From assembly GCA_026392555.1 (NCBI GenBank), contig JAPLBW010000028.1, forward strand, positions 1-35,778: 35,778 bases of DNA, read 5' to 3'. The notes beneath the pieces were generated by a model. That model was not told the DNA's origin, ran no database searches, and saw only the letters and a program-made list of their open reading frames with translations. The position numbers were made by a program, and so were the translations under genes. The stretch is from Actinomycetota bacterium (GTDB lineage: Bacteria > Actinomycetota > Actinomycetes > UBA12327). Shown piece by piece: positions 1 to 7,265 of this stretch (its first letter is position 1; each line of letters begins with the position of its first letter).

Positions 1-1
1 C

Positions 2-238
2 GAGGTTGCGCAACGCATCGAAGCTGGGTTCGTGTTTATCAATACACATAACCGGACCGGCATGACTCCGCGTGCACCGTTTGGTGGTGTGAAGAAGTCT
101 GGCTTTGGCCGCGAGTATGGCGATGAAGGCTTGCTTGACTACACCCAGAATGTGTCGATCCACGCTCCGGCTGCCTACCGCCCCGGCGGATCGGGAGGGG
201 CAGCTAATGCGTATCCAGGAACTGCAGATGTTGTTTAG
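2..238 (+). CDS. Aldehyde dehydrogenase, C-terminal end (truncated by window start)
   Basis: Only the last 78 codons are in the window; the reading frame is open from base 2, so the gene begins upstream. The segment PFGGVKKSGFGREYG followed by EGLLDYTQ is the typical C-terminal signature of NAD(P)+-dependent aldehyde dehydrogenases (ALDH superfamily), which oxidise an aldehyde to a carboxylic acid. The catalytic Cys and Glu are outside the window. A Gly/Ala-rich tail of about 25 residues follows the usual end of the family. It converges on the leftward Dabb/isochorismatase pair. It may be part of the same catabolic island, but substrate cannot be deduced from this fragment. The family call is secure. 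Confidence 0.9.
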   Translation, partial: EVAQRIEAGFVFINTHNRTGMTPRAPFGGVKKSGFGREYGDEGLLDYTQNVSIHAPAAYRPGGSGGAANAYPGTADVV

Positions 239-276
239 CGCATAGCCGATGTGTTGGATGATCTGATCGACAACGG

Positions 277-558
277 TTAGTTGTCGTAGTCCACAACGAC
301 GCGGCTAGTCAGCAGCGGTCGCAACCAACCACCAAATTCCACGTGGTCTGGGTTGGCTTGGTAGGCCTTGAGGTCCTCGACCGAGTCGTGTGTGGTGGTC
401 AGGGCGAGGTCGTAGGAGACTTCTGAACCGACGACGTCCAGGCCAACATGCAAGGTCTTAATCTCGGGGATTTGGGTGACTAACGTCTCCAAGCGCGTCT
501 TGGCCTCGTCGCGGTTGGCGGAATCAGCAAACTTCATCAACACAATGTGAGTAATCAA
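277..558 (-). CDS. Dabb-domain (stress-responsive alpha/beta-barrel) protein
   Basis: This 93-residue protein starts MITHIVLMKF and continues with regular alpha/beta alternation, including VEDLKAYQANPDHVEF. That is the pattern of the Dabb family of dimeric alpha+beta barrels (about 95-110 residues). The family includes small enzymes and proteins of unknown role; no catalytic residue can be assigned here. The start is a TTG preceded by a GGAG ribosome site, three bases after the stop of the isochorismatase-type gene, so the two are almost certainly one operon and translationally linked. It may act on the same or the next intermediate as the amidohydrolase, but that is inference. Confidence 0.75.
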   Translation of the reverse strand: MITHIVLMKFADSANRDEAKTRLETLVTQIPEIKTLHVGLDVVGSEVSYDLALTTTHDSVEDLKAYQANPDHVEFGGWLRPLLTSRVVVDYDN

Positions 559-561
559 CGT

Positions 562-1203
562 CTAGCTCCGGTCCTTGATGTAATCGAGGGCTTGCTCTTC
601 GGACACAACTTCGGCGTACTTGGCTTGCAGGTCAAAGAGGTTGGCTTCGTGCGGACCAGGGTGGCGATCGCCCACGGCCTCTCGCACGATGATGGGGATA
701 AACCCGTAGGAAACCGTGTCGACGCCGGTTGCACGTACACAGCCTGAGGTCGACCAGCCGGTAATGAGTACGGTGTCGATGCCTTGAGCATGCAAGGTGT
801 TGGCAAGGTCAGTGCCGATGAAGGCTGATGGGTACTGCTTGGTAACGACGAGTTCGTCTCCAACAGGTTCCAGGCCTTCAACCCACTCGCCAAAGGGCGA
901 ACCTTTGTCGAACATGCGAAGAGCGGGAACCTTCTTGTAAAAGTAACCACCGTTAGCGCCGCCGGGTTCGTACTCCACGCGAGTCCAGACAACAGGAACG
1001 CCAGCGGCACGAGCGGCCACGACCAGCCGCTTCATGGATTCAGCAGATGACTCAACACCGGCATACAAGGGTGATTCGGGATCGATGTAGGCCTTGCACA
1101 CATCCACCATGAGCAAGATCGGGTGCTCTCCGAACGTCAGCGACCCATCAAAGGCTCCGACGTAGTTGGCCTGGACATCGCTGTCGAGGGGCTTGGCGCT
1201 CAT
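562..1203 (-). CDS. Isochorismatase-family cysteine amidohydrolase
   Basis: This 213-residue protein has the full catalytic triad of the isochorismatase-like amidohydrolases: Asp34 in LMVDVCKAY, Lys122 in VVTKQYPSAF and Cys155 in GWSTSGCVRAT. The STSGCVRAT form is typical of the N-carbamoylsarcosine amidase, maleamate amidase and related branch, which hydrolyse C-N bonds of small amides, rather than of true isochorismatases. An ATG start is preceded by GAGAGGAG. It is the first gene of a leftward two-gene unit with the Dabb protein and diverges from the HMG-CoA-lyase-type gene. A maleamate-like substrate would fit breakdown of pyrrole-derived imides, but the substrate is not shown by sequence. 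Confidence 0.85.
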   Translation of the reverse strand: MSAKPLDSDVQANYVGAFDGSLTFGEHPILLMVDVCKAYIDPESPLYAGVESSAESMKRLVVAARAAGVPVVWTRVEYEPGGANGGYFYKKVPALRMFDKGSPFGEWVEGLEPVGDELVVTKQYPSAFIGTDLANTLHAQGIDTVLITGWSTSGCVRATGVDTVSYGFIPIIVREAVGDRHPGPHEANLFDLQAKYAEVVSEEQALDYIKDRS

Positions 1204-1218
1204 GAGGCTCCTCTCGGG

Positions 1219-1243
1219 CCGACCACGGAATAATCGTGGTCGG
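1219..1243. promoter_or_regulatory. Perfect 9-bp inverted repeat in the divergent promoter region
   Basis: CCGACCACG and CGTGGTCGG are perfect inverted arms separated by seven bases. They lie 16 bases upstream of the isochorismatase-type start and about 70 bases upstream of the divergent HMG-CoA-lyase-type gene. The size and place suit an operator for a dimeric regulator (TetR or GntR type), though a 5' leader hairpin is possible. No regulator gene is in the window. Confidence 0.5.
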
Positions 1244-1312
1244 GGTAGGGTTGAAATCTAGTGGATGGCTACTCATGAAGGTGAAGCAAGTGGCCCGAGA
1301 AGATGAGGATGT

Positions 1313-2221
1313 ATGACTCGCGTCCAAGTGGTTGAAGTATCTGCCCGTGACGGGCTCCAAAATGACCCCGCGTTCTTGACCACCGAGCAAAAAGTTGAAC
1401 TGATCAGGCGAAGCATTGCGGCCGGCATTGATCGCGCTGAAGTAGCGTCTTTCGCCAACCCCAAGGCCGTGCCTCAGATGGCTGACGCTGAAGGTGTGCT
1501 CGAAGGCCTGGGAGTGATCGATGGGTTCTCCAGTATTGGTTTGGTGCTCAACACCAGAGGCTTTCACCGAGCAGTCACCACCAACGTCAAAGAAGTCAAC
1601 GTCGTCGTGGTGAGCACCGATACCTTCAGTCAGCGCAATCAGCGGATGGATTCGCTGGGGACGCTGGCTGTCTTGGAGGAGGTCATCCCGCTAGCCAGAG
1701 AAGCCGGCATCAAGGCGACCGTGACTTTGGCCGCCAGTTTTGGATGCCCCTTTGAAGGTGAAGTTTCCATTGACCGCACGGTGATGCTGGCTGAAAAAGC
1801 TGCAGAGTACGGCGTTGCCGAAATCGCCTTGGCAGACACCATTGGAGTCGCGGTACCGGCAGATGTAAAGCGACGATTCGAGGCAGTCAAAGCAGTCTCT
1901 GGAGACATTCCGTTACGCGCGCACTTCCACAACACCCGAAATACCGGTTATGCCAACGCGTTAGCCGCTGTGGAGGCCGGAGTATTTATCCTCGATGCCA
2001 GCTTGGCCGGTATTGGCGGCTGTCCGTTCGCGCCTAAGGCCACCGGAAATATCGCGACGGAGGACTTGGTGTACGCCTTGCACCGCAGCGGAATTGAAAC
2101 CGGCCTGGATCTCGACAAGCTACTGGAGGCCAGCGAGTGGTTTGCACAAATCCTGGAACGAAAGACGCCGTCACTGGTCAGTAAGGCCGGAGTCTTCCCG
2201 CCAGCGGAATTGCTTGCCTAG
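1313..2221 (+). CDS. Hydroxymethylglutaryl-CoA lyase-type aldolase
   Basis: This 302-residue TIM-barrel protein of the HMGL-like (DRE-TIM metallolyase) family carries ARDGLQN at residues 11-17 (catalytic Arg12 and metal ligand Asp13), HFHNT at 204-208 (metal-binding His204 and His206), and the glycine-rich loop GGCPFAPKATGN with the expected active-site Cys237. HMG-CoA lyase splits 3-hydroxy-3-methylglutaryl-CoA into acetyl-CoA and acetoacetate in leucine breakdown; relatives cleave other 3-hydroxyacyl-CoAs. Length and motifs match a complete enzyme. The loop has Lys where most members have Gly or Gln, and the N-terminal motif has Ser-Ala where Gly-Pro is usual, so a variant substrate is possible. 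It is a single-gene rightward unit ending in a clear terminator. Confidence 0.88.
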   Translation: MTRVQVVEVSARDGLQNDPAFLTTEQKVELIRRSIAAGIDRAEVASFANPKAVPQMADAEGVLEGLGVIDGFSSIGLVLNTRGFHRAVTTNVKEVNVVVVSTDTFSQRNQRMDSLGTLAVLEEVIPLAREAGIKATVTLAASFGCPFEGEVSIDRTVMLAEKAAEYGVAEIALADTIGVAVPADVKRRFEAVKAVSGDIPLRAHFHNTRNTGYANALAAVEAGVFILDASLAGIGGCPFAPKATGNIATEDLVYALHRSGIETGLDLDKLLEASEWFAQILERKTPSLVSKAGVFPPAELLA

Positions 2222-2251
2222 TAAGCGCGATGCGATTTAGCAGTTGACAAT

Positions 2252-2285
2252 AAAAAAGACGCCCACCGAGGTGAGCGTCTTTTTT
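2252..2285. terminator. Bidirectional intrinsic terminator
   Basis: An A-tract, GACGC and CACC on the left pair with GGTG, GCGTC and a T-tract on the right with one internal mismatch. The hairpin therefore has a U-run on either strand. It sits between the convergent HMG-CoA-lyase-type gene and the Rieske/RCCR-like operon and can end transcription from both sides. Confidence 0.88.
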
Positions 2286-2292
2286 ATCTGGT

Positions 2293-3120
2293 CTAGTGAC
2301 TCATGACGGGCTCGGTGCGAGCCGGCACCTTGAAGTCAGCTGGGACTTCGTAAACAACCTCGTTGGTCTCAAGTTGTGCACGCAGTAGTTCGGATTGGCG
2401 ATCGCCAACCATGGGGCCAATGAGATCCCAGACGGGGTCAACCTCACGGTTGAAGATCAATCCTCGGTTGGCCGCATCGCGGGCTACAAGGTCAGTGTCC
2501 TGGATGGAGTCCAGAACGTTTTGAGGCAGACCTTCATCTACGAGCTGGAACCACCAGTCAAGATAAGCCTGAACGTTGACATCCATCGCTGGGTAGTTGT
2601 CGGCGTGAACGCGGTAGGCCAACATCCACTGCGACATGATCGACCGTTGGCGTGGAGTCAGCTGAGCCTCGGACAAGCCTGGATGCGATTTGCCGGCCGC
2701 GTAGGTGTCGTTTAAGTGGCCAAACACGTAGTCCATGTAGGTCCGGTGCGAACCAAGATCAACACGTGGGAGCAGATCCAAGTGCATCGCGTAGAACGGG
2801 GCGCTAAAGACCGAGTCAAAGGTCCAGTGTGGAATGGGTGATTCACCATCGGTAAATGCAAAGACCATATGACTGTCAAGCAGGAAGGGAGCAGGGGCAC
2901 CTGGCGGGTGAATCTCGTTGGTGATGGCGTGGTAGACGACCTTCTTCACCAAGTCATCACCAACCAAAACCCGAGTCATGCCCAGATCCTTGTCTCCAGC
3001 AGCGTTGGTAATGGTGTGGAATGGCCCACCATCTGCGCTGTGAAGTTCTTTCATCCCAAGGCGTGCCTTGATCTGTTCTAGCTTGTCGACATTGAGCTTT
3101 TGGGCCCAGCGTTCTGTCAT
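2293..3120 (-). CDS. RCCR / bilin-reductase-superfamily protein, subfamily A copy 1
   Basis: This 275-residue protein is a paralogue of the gene at 8316-9074: both share SHMVFAFT or THMIFGFT, PHxTxDSV, HLDL and YMDYV, and both end with an EVDPVW motif. By eye the order PH...(acidic)...LDL.PR.DL...Y matches plant red chlorophyll catabolite reductase, which uses ferredoxin to reduce a double bond of an opened chlorophyll ring. Asp102 falls where plant RCCR has the substrate-site Glu (Glu154 in Arabidopsis, from memory) and Asp228 where it has Asp291. The ATG follows an AAGGAA site 31 bases behind the Rieske gene, so the two form an operon. The superfamily call is fairly firm; the substrate (an opened chlorin or another bilin) is inference. 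Confidence 0.65.
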   Translation of the reverse strand: MTERWAQKLNVDKLEQIKARLGMKELHSADGGPFHTITNAAGDKDLGMTRVLVGDDLVKKVVYHAITNEIHPPGAPAPFLLDSHMVFAFTDGESPIPHWTFDSVFSAPFYAMHLDLLPRVDLGSHRTYMDYVFGHLNDTYAAGKSHPGLSEAQLTPRQRSIMSQWMLAYRVHADNYPAMDVNVQAYLDWWFQLVDEGLPQNVLDSIQDTDLVARDAANRGLIFNREVDPVWDLIGPMVGDRQSELLRAQLETNEVVYEVPADFKVPARTEPVMSH

Positions 3121-3151
3121 GTGGATTCCTTTTCTTTAGAGCAGAAGGGAC

Positions 3152-4363
3152 TTAGGACTCTTCGATTTCGTAGGCCGTCTGTCCGCCAGCGTTAGTAGCG
3201 GTTTCTACCTTGGATCCACCCAAGATGGCCCTCGAACTGACCTCCTTGTGCACCCAAGCATTCGCAAGTTCTGGATTGTTCTTGCGGGCTGGTGAAGGAA
3301 TAACTACTGCGACGTCGCGCGGTCCATCGCCAACGATCTGGTGCATGTCAATGCCCCAGCCCTGGTCCAGGAGTTCGTTGCGACGACGACGGTAGGTCGT
3401 TTGCAGGATGTCTGAGCGAATGTGCAGTTCATCCGAGAGCTGGTACGGCAAGATTTCCGGACGTTGCTTCTTGAGCACGCTGTCATCCTGCTTGAAGATG
3501 TCTTGGATGCGCTTGTGGGTGTCCTTGTCGGCCCATTCAGCCTTGATGAAGTCGCGCAGGCCGATGTACATCGAGCGCGTGTGGTTCTCGTCCACGGGGA
3601 CGTGGGCATCGATGAGCACCATGTTGCCGATCGGCAGGGGAACGTACAAAACGTTGATGTTAGGCAAGAAGTAACCGGCCTTGACGTGAGTAAGGACGGG
3701 TCCGTCGCCGACTTCCTTCTTGTACTTGAACTTGAACAACTTGCCCCACAGGCCACCCAAGTTCTTCGGCGGAGCCTTCAGCGGGATGGTGGAAAGACCT
3801 GACCAGGGGGTGGTCGTGACGTCAAAGTCGGGGACCGAGGGGTCCTTGATGTTTCCGAATCGACTGCCGTGGACGAACGCTGCGTGGGAGCCGTCCATGC
3901 CGTTTTCCAGGGCGCGCTCGTAGTTCACCTTCCAGTAGTAACTACCTTCAACGCGCTTGAACTGCGGGTCGTCAAGTTCGGGGATGTCGGGGATGGGGGG
4001 GCGTTCTTCTTCGGGAAGGTCACCCAGGAAGGTCCACACATAGCCGTACTTCTCAATGACGGGGTAGGAGTCAACGCGGGCTTTGGTAGGAATGTTGCGC
4101 TGTGGCTGAGCCGGAATTTTGGTGCACTGACCGTCGCCGCCGTACTGCCAACCGTGGTAAGGACACACGATGGAATCTTTGTCATCGGTCAACCAGCCTT
4201 CTGACAAGGGGCCACCGCGGTGGACACACAGGTCGCTTAAGCAATTGACTTGGCCCTTGGAGTCCCGGAACAACACGAAGTACTGTCCCAATGCCTGCAG
4301 CGACAAGGGGCGGTCAACAACGTTGGAGCTGAATTCAACGGGCCACCATAGATTCTTAAGCAC
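3152..4363 (-). CDS. Rieske non-haem iron oxygenase, pheophorbide a oxygenase-like
   Basis: This 403-residue alpha-subunit-type oxygenase has a Rieske [2Fe-2S] site, Cys46-x-His48 and Cys67-x2-His70 (CVHRGGPLSEG, CPYHGWQY). A mononuclear iron site lies in ENGMDGSHAAFVH, with bridging Asp157 and ligands His160 and His165. The HRGGPLSEG form and single-subunit build resemble the PaO/Tic55/vanillate-demethylase side of the family. Plant PaO opens the ring of pheophorbide a. Unlike plant PaO (over 500 residues, with a membrane-anchored C terminus) this protein has no transmembrane tail and should be cytosolic. The start is GTG after a GGACGG site. It heads an operon with an RCCR-like gene, which is the main reason to suggest ring-opening chemistry. 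No ferredoxin or reductase partner is encoded in the window. Confidence 0.8.
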   Translation of the reverse strand: MLKNLWWPVEFSSNVVDRPLSLQALGQYFVLFRDSKGQVNCLSDLCVHRGGPLSEGWLTDDKDSIVCPYHGWQYGGDGQCTKIPAQPQRNIPTKARVDSYPVIEKYGYVWTFLGDLPEEERPPIPDIPELDDPQFKRVEGSYYWKVNYERALENGMDGSHAAFVHGSRFGNIKDPSVPDFDVTTTPWSGLSTIPLKAPPKNLGGLWGKLFKFKYKKEVGDGPVLTHVKAGYFLPNINVLYVPLPIGNMVLIDAHVPVDENHTRSMYIGLRDFIKAEWADKDTHKRIQDIFKQDDSVLKKQRPEILPYQLSDELHIRSDILQTTYRRRRNELLDQGWGIDMHQIVGDGPRDVAVVIPSPARKNNPELANAWVHKEVSSRAILGGSKVETATNAGGQTAYEIEES

Positions 4364-4527
4364 AGTTTCCGTCCTTCATCACGACAGCCGACAGTGGGAT
4401 TGCTTGCCGGCTATTTGGTTGTGGAACTCACAGGGGAGTTCCGTTGGATCCCCCAGAATTTCCGTTCTCCCATAGTACGGCGGTCCGCTCCCACGCGCGA
4501 CCCCGATAGGTCAGGTCTGGCCACGCC

Positions 4528-4543
4528 TAGGACCAAAGTCCCA
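4528..4543. promoter_or_regulatory. Candidate operator upstream of the Rieske operon (GGAC-CAAA-GTCC)
   Basis: On the plus strand the site reads TAGGACCAAAGTCCCA; GGAC and GTCC are inverted arms around CAAA. It lies about 165 bases upstream of the Rieske start, with another GGGACT half-site close by on the minus strand. The layout resembles DosR/DevR or NarL-type boxes (GGGAC-N4-GTCCC). Related palindromes occur upstream of several other island units. Confidence 0.4.
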
Positions 4544-4552
4544 TGGCTAGTC

Positions 4553-4572
4553 CCAGGGCGGGTGCGCCCTGG
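4553..4572 (-). terminator. Hairpin just downstream of the acyl-CoA-dehydrogenase-like gene
   Basis: CCAGGGCG and CGCCCTGG are perfect 8-bp arms with a four-base loop, 16 bases beyond the stop codon at 4588. A U-tract is lacking, so this is either a weak terminator or an mRNA-protecting stem. Confidence 0.4.
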
Positions 4573-4587
4573 CTCAACCGATCCGCG

Positions 4588-5871
4588 CTAGTCCTTCTTG
4601 GTGACCGCCGTGGTCATGCCCGCCCAGCCCTGACCGCTGGTGATCTGCTTAGCCACATCGAGCTTGCCTCGCTCGGCCGGGAAGGCCTGGACCAGACCCA
4701 TGGCCGCATCGCGAAGCGATCGGCCAATCTCGTTGTCCATCAGGGCGCCACTGGTGCCGCACATCTTGAGGGCGTTGGCAGTGACTTCAAAGGCACGCTC
4801 ACAAATGGTCCCCTTGGCCAATCGCCAGGTGCGTGCAACGTCAGCGTTGGGCAGCAACGGGGGTTCACTGGATTCCAGATCAATTTGACGGCGTAACCAC
4901 ATGTGGATGTCCTCGAGCTTTTGTTCAGTCTCGCCAATGAGGATTTGGTGCATCGAGCTCGTGGCGATTGATGCGCCGGTGTCACCGAACTTCATCGCCA
5001 TCGTGCGATCGAGTGCGTACTCGTAAGAATTACGCGCCACGCCGGCGTAGATAGAAGCGATAGCGATCTGGTTACCTACCCAGGTTCCGCGAGCAACTTG
5101 AGTCGCGCGTTGGAATCCACCATGCAGGGTCAGTGCCATGTCGTCAGGGACGAACGCCTCGTTAAGAATGCAGCCGTCGTTGTCCGATGCACGCATACCC
5201 AAACCGCTCCAGTGGGTGCGCGGTTCTACGCCATCTTGGGTTCGGTCGACCAAGAACAGGGCCAACCCATTGAGGTCGGTAGCACCTTCTAGGCGGGCGG
5301 TCACTAGGTAGTAGTCAGCAACAGATGATAGGCAGCCAAAGGACTTCGTGCCGCTGACGCTCCAGCCGCCGTCCACCTTCTTGGCTTCGGTTTGAATGAC
5401 GACATTGGCCGTTTCAGCCTTCACCGATTCACTAGCGAAGTTCCCGATCCACAGTGCGTCGGTTCCCATGAAGGTCAAAATCTTTTCCGCAAAAGCTCGA
5501 ACTACGGGGATTTCTTCATCGGTGTACAAACCGGCATCAATAGCACCGAGCGGCAACATGCCGCGGGATGACGAGGAGTTGTGGAAGAAGTACGCAAGTG
5601 CTGTTGAGGCACATGCCGTTCCCATGACGTAGGTCGCGGCACAGAGGTCGCGCAACGTCCCGCCCATGCCGCCGTACTCGGTGGGAATCACCAGACCAAG
5701 AAGTCCGGACTCGGCGATGGCCTTGGCATTGCCTGGAGCAAAGCGTCCTTCGGCATCAGCAATGGGTGCATTCGCGCGCAGGGTGGGCAGGATGCTTTCG
5801 ACGACAGCGGCTCGCTCGCGCTCGGCATCGGTCATGCGGTCGAGGATGCGTTCGGCAATGAGTTGCGTCAT
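4588..5871 (-). CDS. Acyl-CoA dehydrogenase-fold flavoprotein
   Basis: This 427-residue protein shows the acyl-CoA dehydrogenase order: a helical N-terminal domain with GLLGLVIPTEYGGMGG (about 56-71), a beta domain with GGWSVSGTKSFGCLSSVADYYLV (about 167-190 overall, key GTKSF), and a helical C-terminal domain ending MCGTSGALMDNEIGRSLRD. The usual catalytic Glu motif (YEGT or an equivalent) is not apparent. The protein may therefore be a flavin-dependent monooxygenase of the DszC/HsaA type rather than a dehydrogenase; both use FAD or FMN. The ATG follows a GGAG site. It diverges from the NTF2-like gene, and a GGGGC/GACCC-type palindrome lies between them. It probably oxidises a catabolic intermediate of the island. 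Confidence 0.82.
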   Translation of the reverse strand: MTQLIAERILDRMTDAERERAAVVESILPTLRANAPIADAEGRFAPGNAKAIAESGLLGLVIPTEYGGMGGTLRDLCAATYVMGTACASTALAYFFHNSSSSRGMLPLGAIDAGLYTDEEIPVVRAFAEKILTFMGTDALWIGNFASESVKAETANVVIQTEAKKVDGGWSVSGTKSFGCLSSVADYYLVTARLEGATDLNGLALFLVDRTQDGVEPRTHWSGLGMRASDNDGCILNEAFVPDDMALTLHGGFQRATQVARGTWVGNQIAIASIYAGVARNSYEYALDRTMAMKFGDTGASIATSSMHQILIGETEQKLEDIHMWLRRQIDLESSEPPLLPNADVARTWRLAKGTICERAFEVTANALKMCGTSGALMDNEIGRSLRDAAMGLVQAFPAERGKLDVAKQITSGQGWAGMTTAVTKKD

Positions 5872-5954
5872 GTGATCTCCAGGTCATCTGAGGTCGATGG
5901 GTAAATGCGTAACGTTTTTGGCGAAGAGCGTTTCATACTCTTCTGACGAAACCC

Positions 5955-5972
5955 TAGGGGCTTTTGACCCTA
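5955..5972. promoter_or_regulatory. Candidate operator in a divergent promoter region (TAGGG-N8-CCCTA)
   Basis: TAGGGGCTTTTGACCCTA has perfect TAGGG/CCCTA outer arms, plus a C/G pair around TTTT. It lies between the acyl-CoA-dehydrogenase-like gene (start 5871) and the NTF2-like gene (start 6038). It belongs to the same loose motif class as the sites near 4530, 11555 and 13605. Confidence 0.45.
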
Positions 5973-6037
5973 ACGGGACGGTCGGGTGGCCGCTTGTGGC
6001 ATCGTCTAAGTTCTGTGTGAATTTATGGAGGTAGGCC

Positions 6038-6487
6038 ATGGAGATCGTTTTTGAGCAGCCCACATCAGAGGGCGTGCAGGCTGCGTACGAGGTAGCCCGG
6101 CAGTGGTTGCCAGCTTTCGTGGCTGGTAAACGAGCCGAAGAGCACCTCTACGCACCTGGCGTGAGCACGTGGCACAACATCGGTGAATGGGAGGCACCCA
6201 TCCACACCACACCAAGTCGCACGCGACGGATCAACGCCGGCGCGGTTCTTGGAATCGATGAAGTCAAATGCACAGTCTTTGACGGTGGCTTTGTTTTGCA
6301 GGCTGTGACGATTGGCACTTCGGCTGATGGACAACCCGTGCGTGTGCCGACCGTCTTGATTGTGACCGTGACTAATGGGCAGATCGCGCGCTTTGAGGAG
6401 TACGCCGACTCGGCAGCATCGAAAGCCCTCTTTGGCGAAGAGGTTGACGCGATTCGCGACGAGCACGCCAGCTTCGAATCAGAATAA
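6038..6487 (+). CDS. NTF2-like / SnoaL-type protein
   Basis: This 149-residue protein starts with a helix-rich segment containing EVARQWLPAFVAGKRAEEHLYAPGV. Beta strands follow, ending with the characteristic ITRFEEY-like element (VTNGQIARFEEYAD). This is the cone-shaped NTF2-like fold shared by ketosteroid isomerase, SnoaL cyclases and ring-hydroxylating dioxygenase beta subunits. The last are worth noting because a Rieske alpha subunit is nearby, although the two genes are not in one operon. The ATG follows GGAGGT at good spacing. The gene is a single rightward unit ending at a strong hairpin. Its reaction is unknown; isomerase, cyclase and binding roles are all possible. Confidence 0.6.
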   Translation: MEIVFEQPTSEGVQAAYEVARQWLPAFVAGKRAEEHLYAPGVSTWHNIGEWEAPIHTTPSRTRRINAGAVLGIDEVKCTVFDGGFVLQAVTIGTSADGQPVRVPTVLIVTVTNGQIARFEEYADSAASKALFGEEVDAIRDEHASFESE

Positions 6488-6509
6488 GGCCCTACGGAAA
6501 AAGGAAATA

Positions 6510-6544
6510 AGTAAGCCGCCCTTCGTGGCGAAGAGCGGCTTACT
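6510..6544. terminator. Strong hairpin between convergent genes
   Basis: AGTAAGCCGC pairs with GCGGCTTACT. Inside it CTTCG pairs with CGAAG around TGG, with only one unpaired base on each side. It lies between the NTF2-like gene and the leftward gene ending at 6561 and probably serves both. An AAAAAGGAAATAA stretch precedes it, giving a weak U-rich tail on the minus strand. Confidence 0.75.
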
Positions 6545-6560
6545 CAATGTCTTGTCGTGC

Positions 6561-7238
6561 TTATGGCTTGACTTGCACCCAAACTTCGTGGGTTGCGTCG
6601 TCCCACGTGGCGTATTCGAATTCCACGCCTAGGTCCTTGGCGTAGCCCTCAAAGCGAGGAACGACGTAGTTTTCCCACAGCCACTGCTCAGTCATATCGA
6701 ACTGACCGATGCGTGAACCGGCGGCAAGGCAGGTCTTGAAGGGGGAAATCCACGTGCGTCGCATGCCATCTTCGGAGCGAGTGGTCTCTAGAACCATGTG
6801 GTAGTGGCAGGAGCTGTAGCCCGCAACAGCGAGGACCGCGAGTTCCTTCTTTCCCGACACGGCGATGAGTTGGCCCATGCGCTCGTTGACCGGCTTCATG
6901 GTCTTCACATCATGTGCGTTCCAGTCGTCCATCAGATCGCGCTCTTTAGCAAACTGGACAACCTGCAAGTGCAACTTAATGACCGCATCGTTGAGTTCGT
7001 GCTGGTAAGGCACTTGCTCGTGCAACGTGCGCATGACCATCTTCACGCCAATGGCGAATTCCTTCTCGAGTCCGGCGATGACATCAAAGTCCGTCTGCTC
7101 GGAAGTCAGGTACCGCTCAGCAATGGCAGTGAAGTCAGGCATTCCGCCGGGAGGTCCGCCAGCACCGGGTGGGGGTCCACCTGCTGTGGCGTGGGCGGGT
7201 GGTCCGCCAGGCTTTGTGGTTTCGGGTGCTTGCGTCAT
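6561..7238 (-). CDS. Conserved-looking cytosolic protein of unknown family
   Basis: I do not recognise this 225-residue protein. The first 35 or so residues are Pro/Gly/Ala-rich (GGPP repeated) and look disordered. The rest is a helical domain (about 36-150) with HEQVPYQHELNDAVIKLHLQ and KPVNERMGQ, then a segment with Cys-His-rich YSSCHYHM and KTCLAAGSRIG, and an acidic aromatic C terminus. The two Cys and the His residues could bind metal or cofactor. A remote resemblance to the L-2-amino-thiazoline-4-carboxylate hydrolase-like group crossed my mind but I cannot support it. It follows the RCCR-like gene at 7266-8078 by 27 bases with an AGAGGT site, so it is cotranscribed and likely acts in the same step or complex. 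Confidence 0.7.
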   Translation of the reverse strand: MTQAPETTKPGGPPAHATAGGPPPGAGGPPGGMPDFTAIAERYLTSEQTDFDVIAGLEKEFAIGVKMVMRTLHEQVPYQHELNDAVIKLHLQVVQFAKERDLMDDWNAHDVKTMKPVNERMGQLIAVSGKKELAVLAVAGYSSCHYHMVLETTRSEDGMRRTWISPFKTCLAAGSRIGQFDMTEQWLWENYVVPRFEGYAKDLGVEFEYATWDDATHEVWVQVKP

Positions 7239-7265
7239 GTTTACCTCTTCAGCGCTAGTAGTTCG

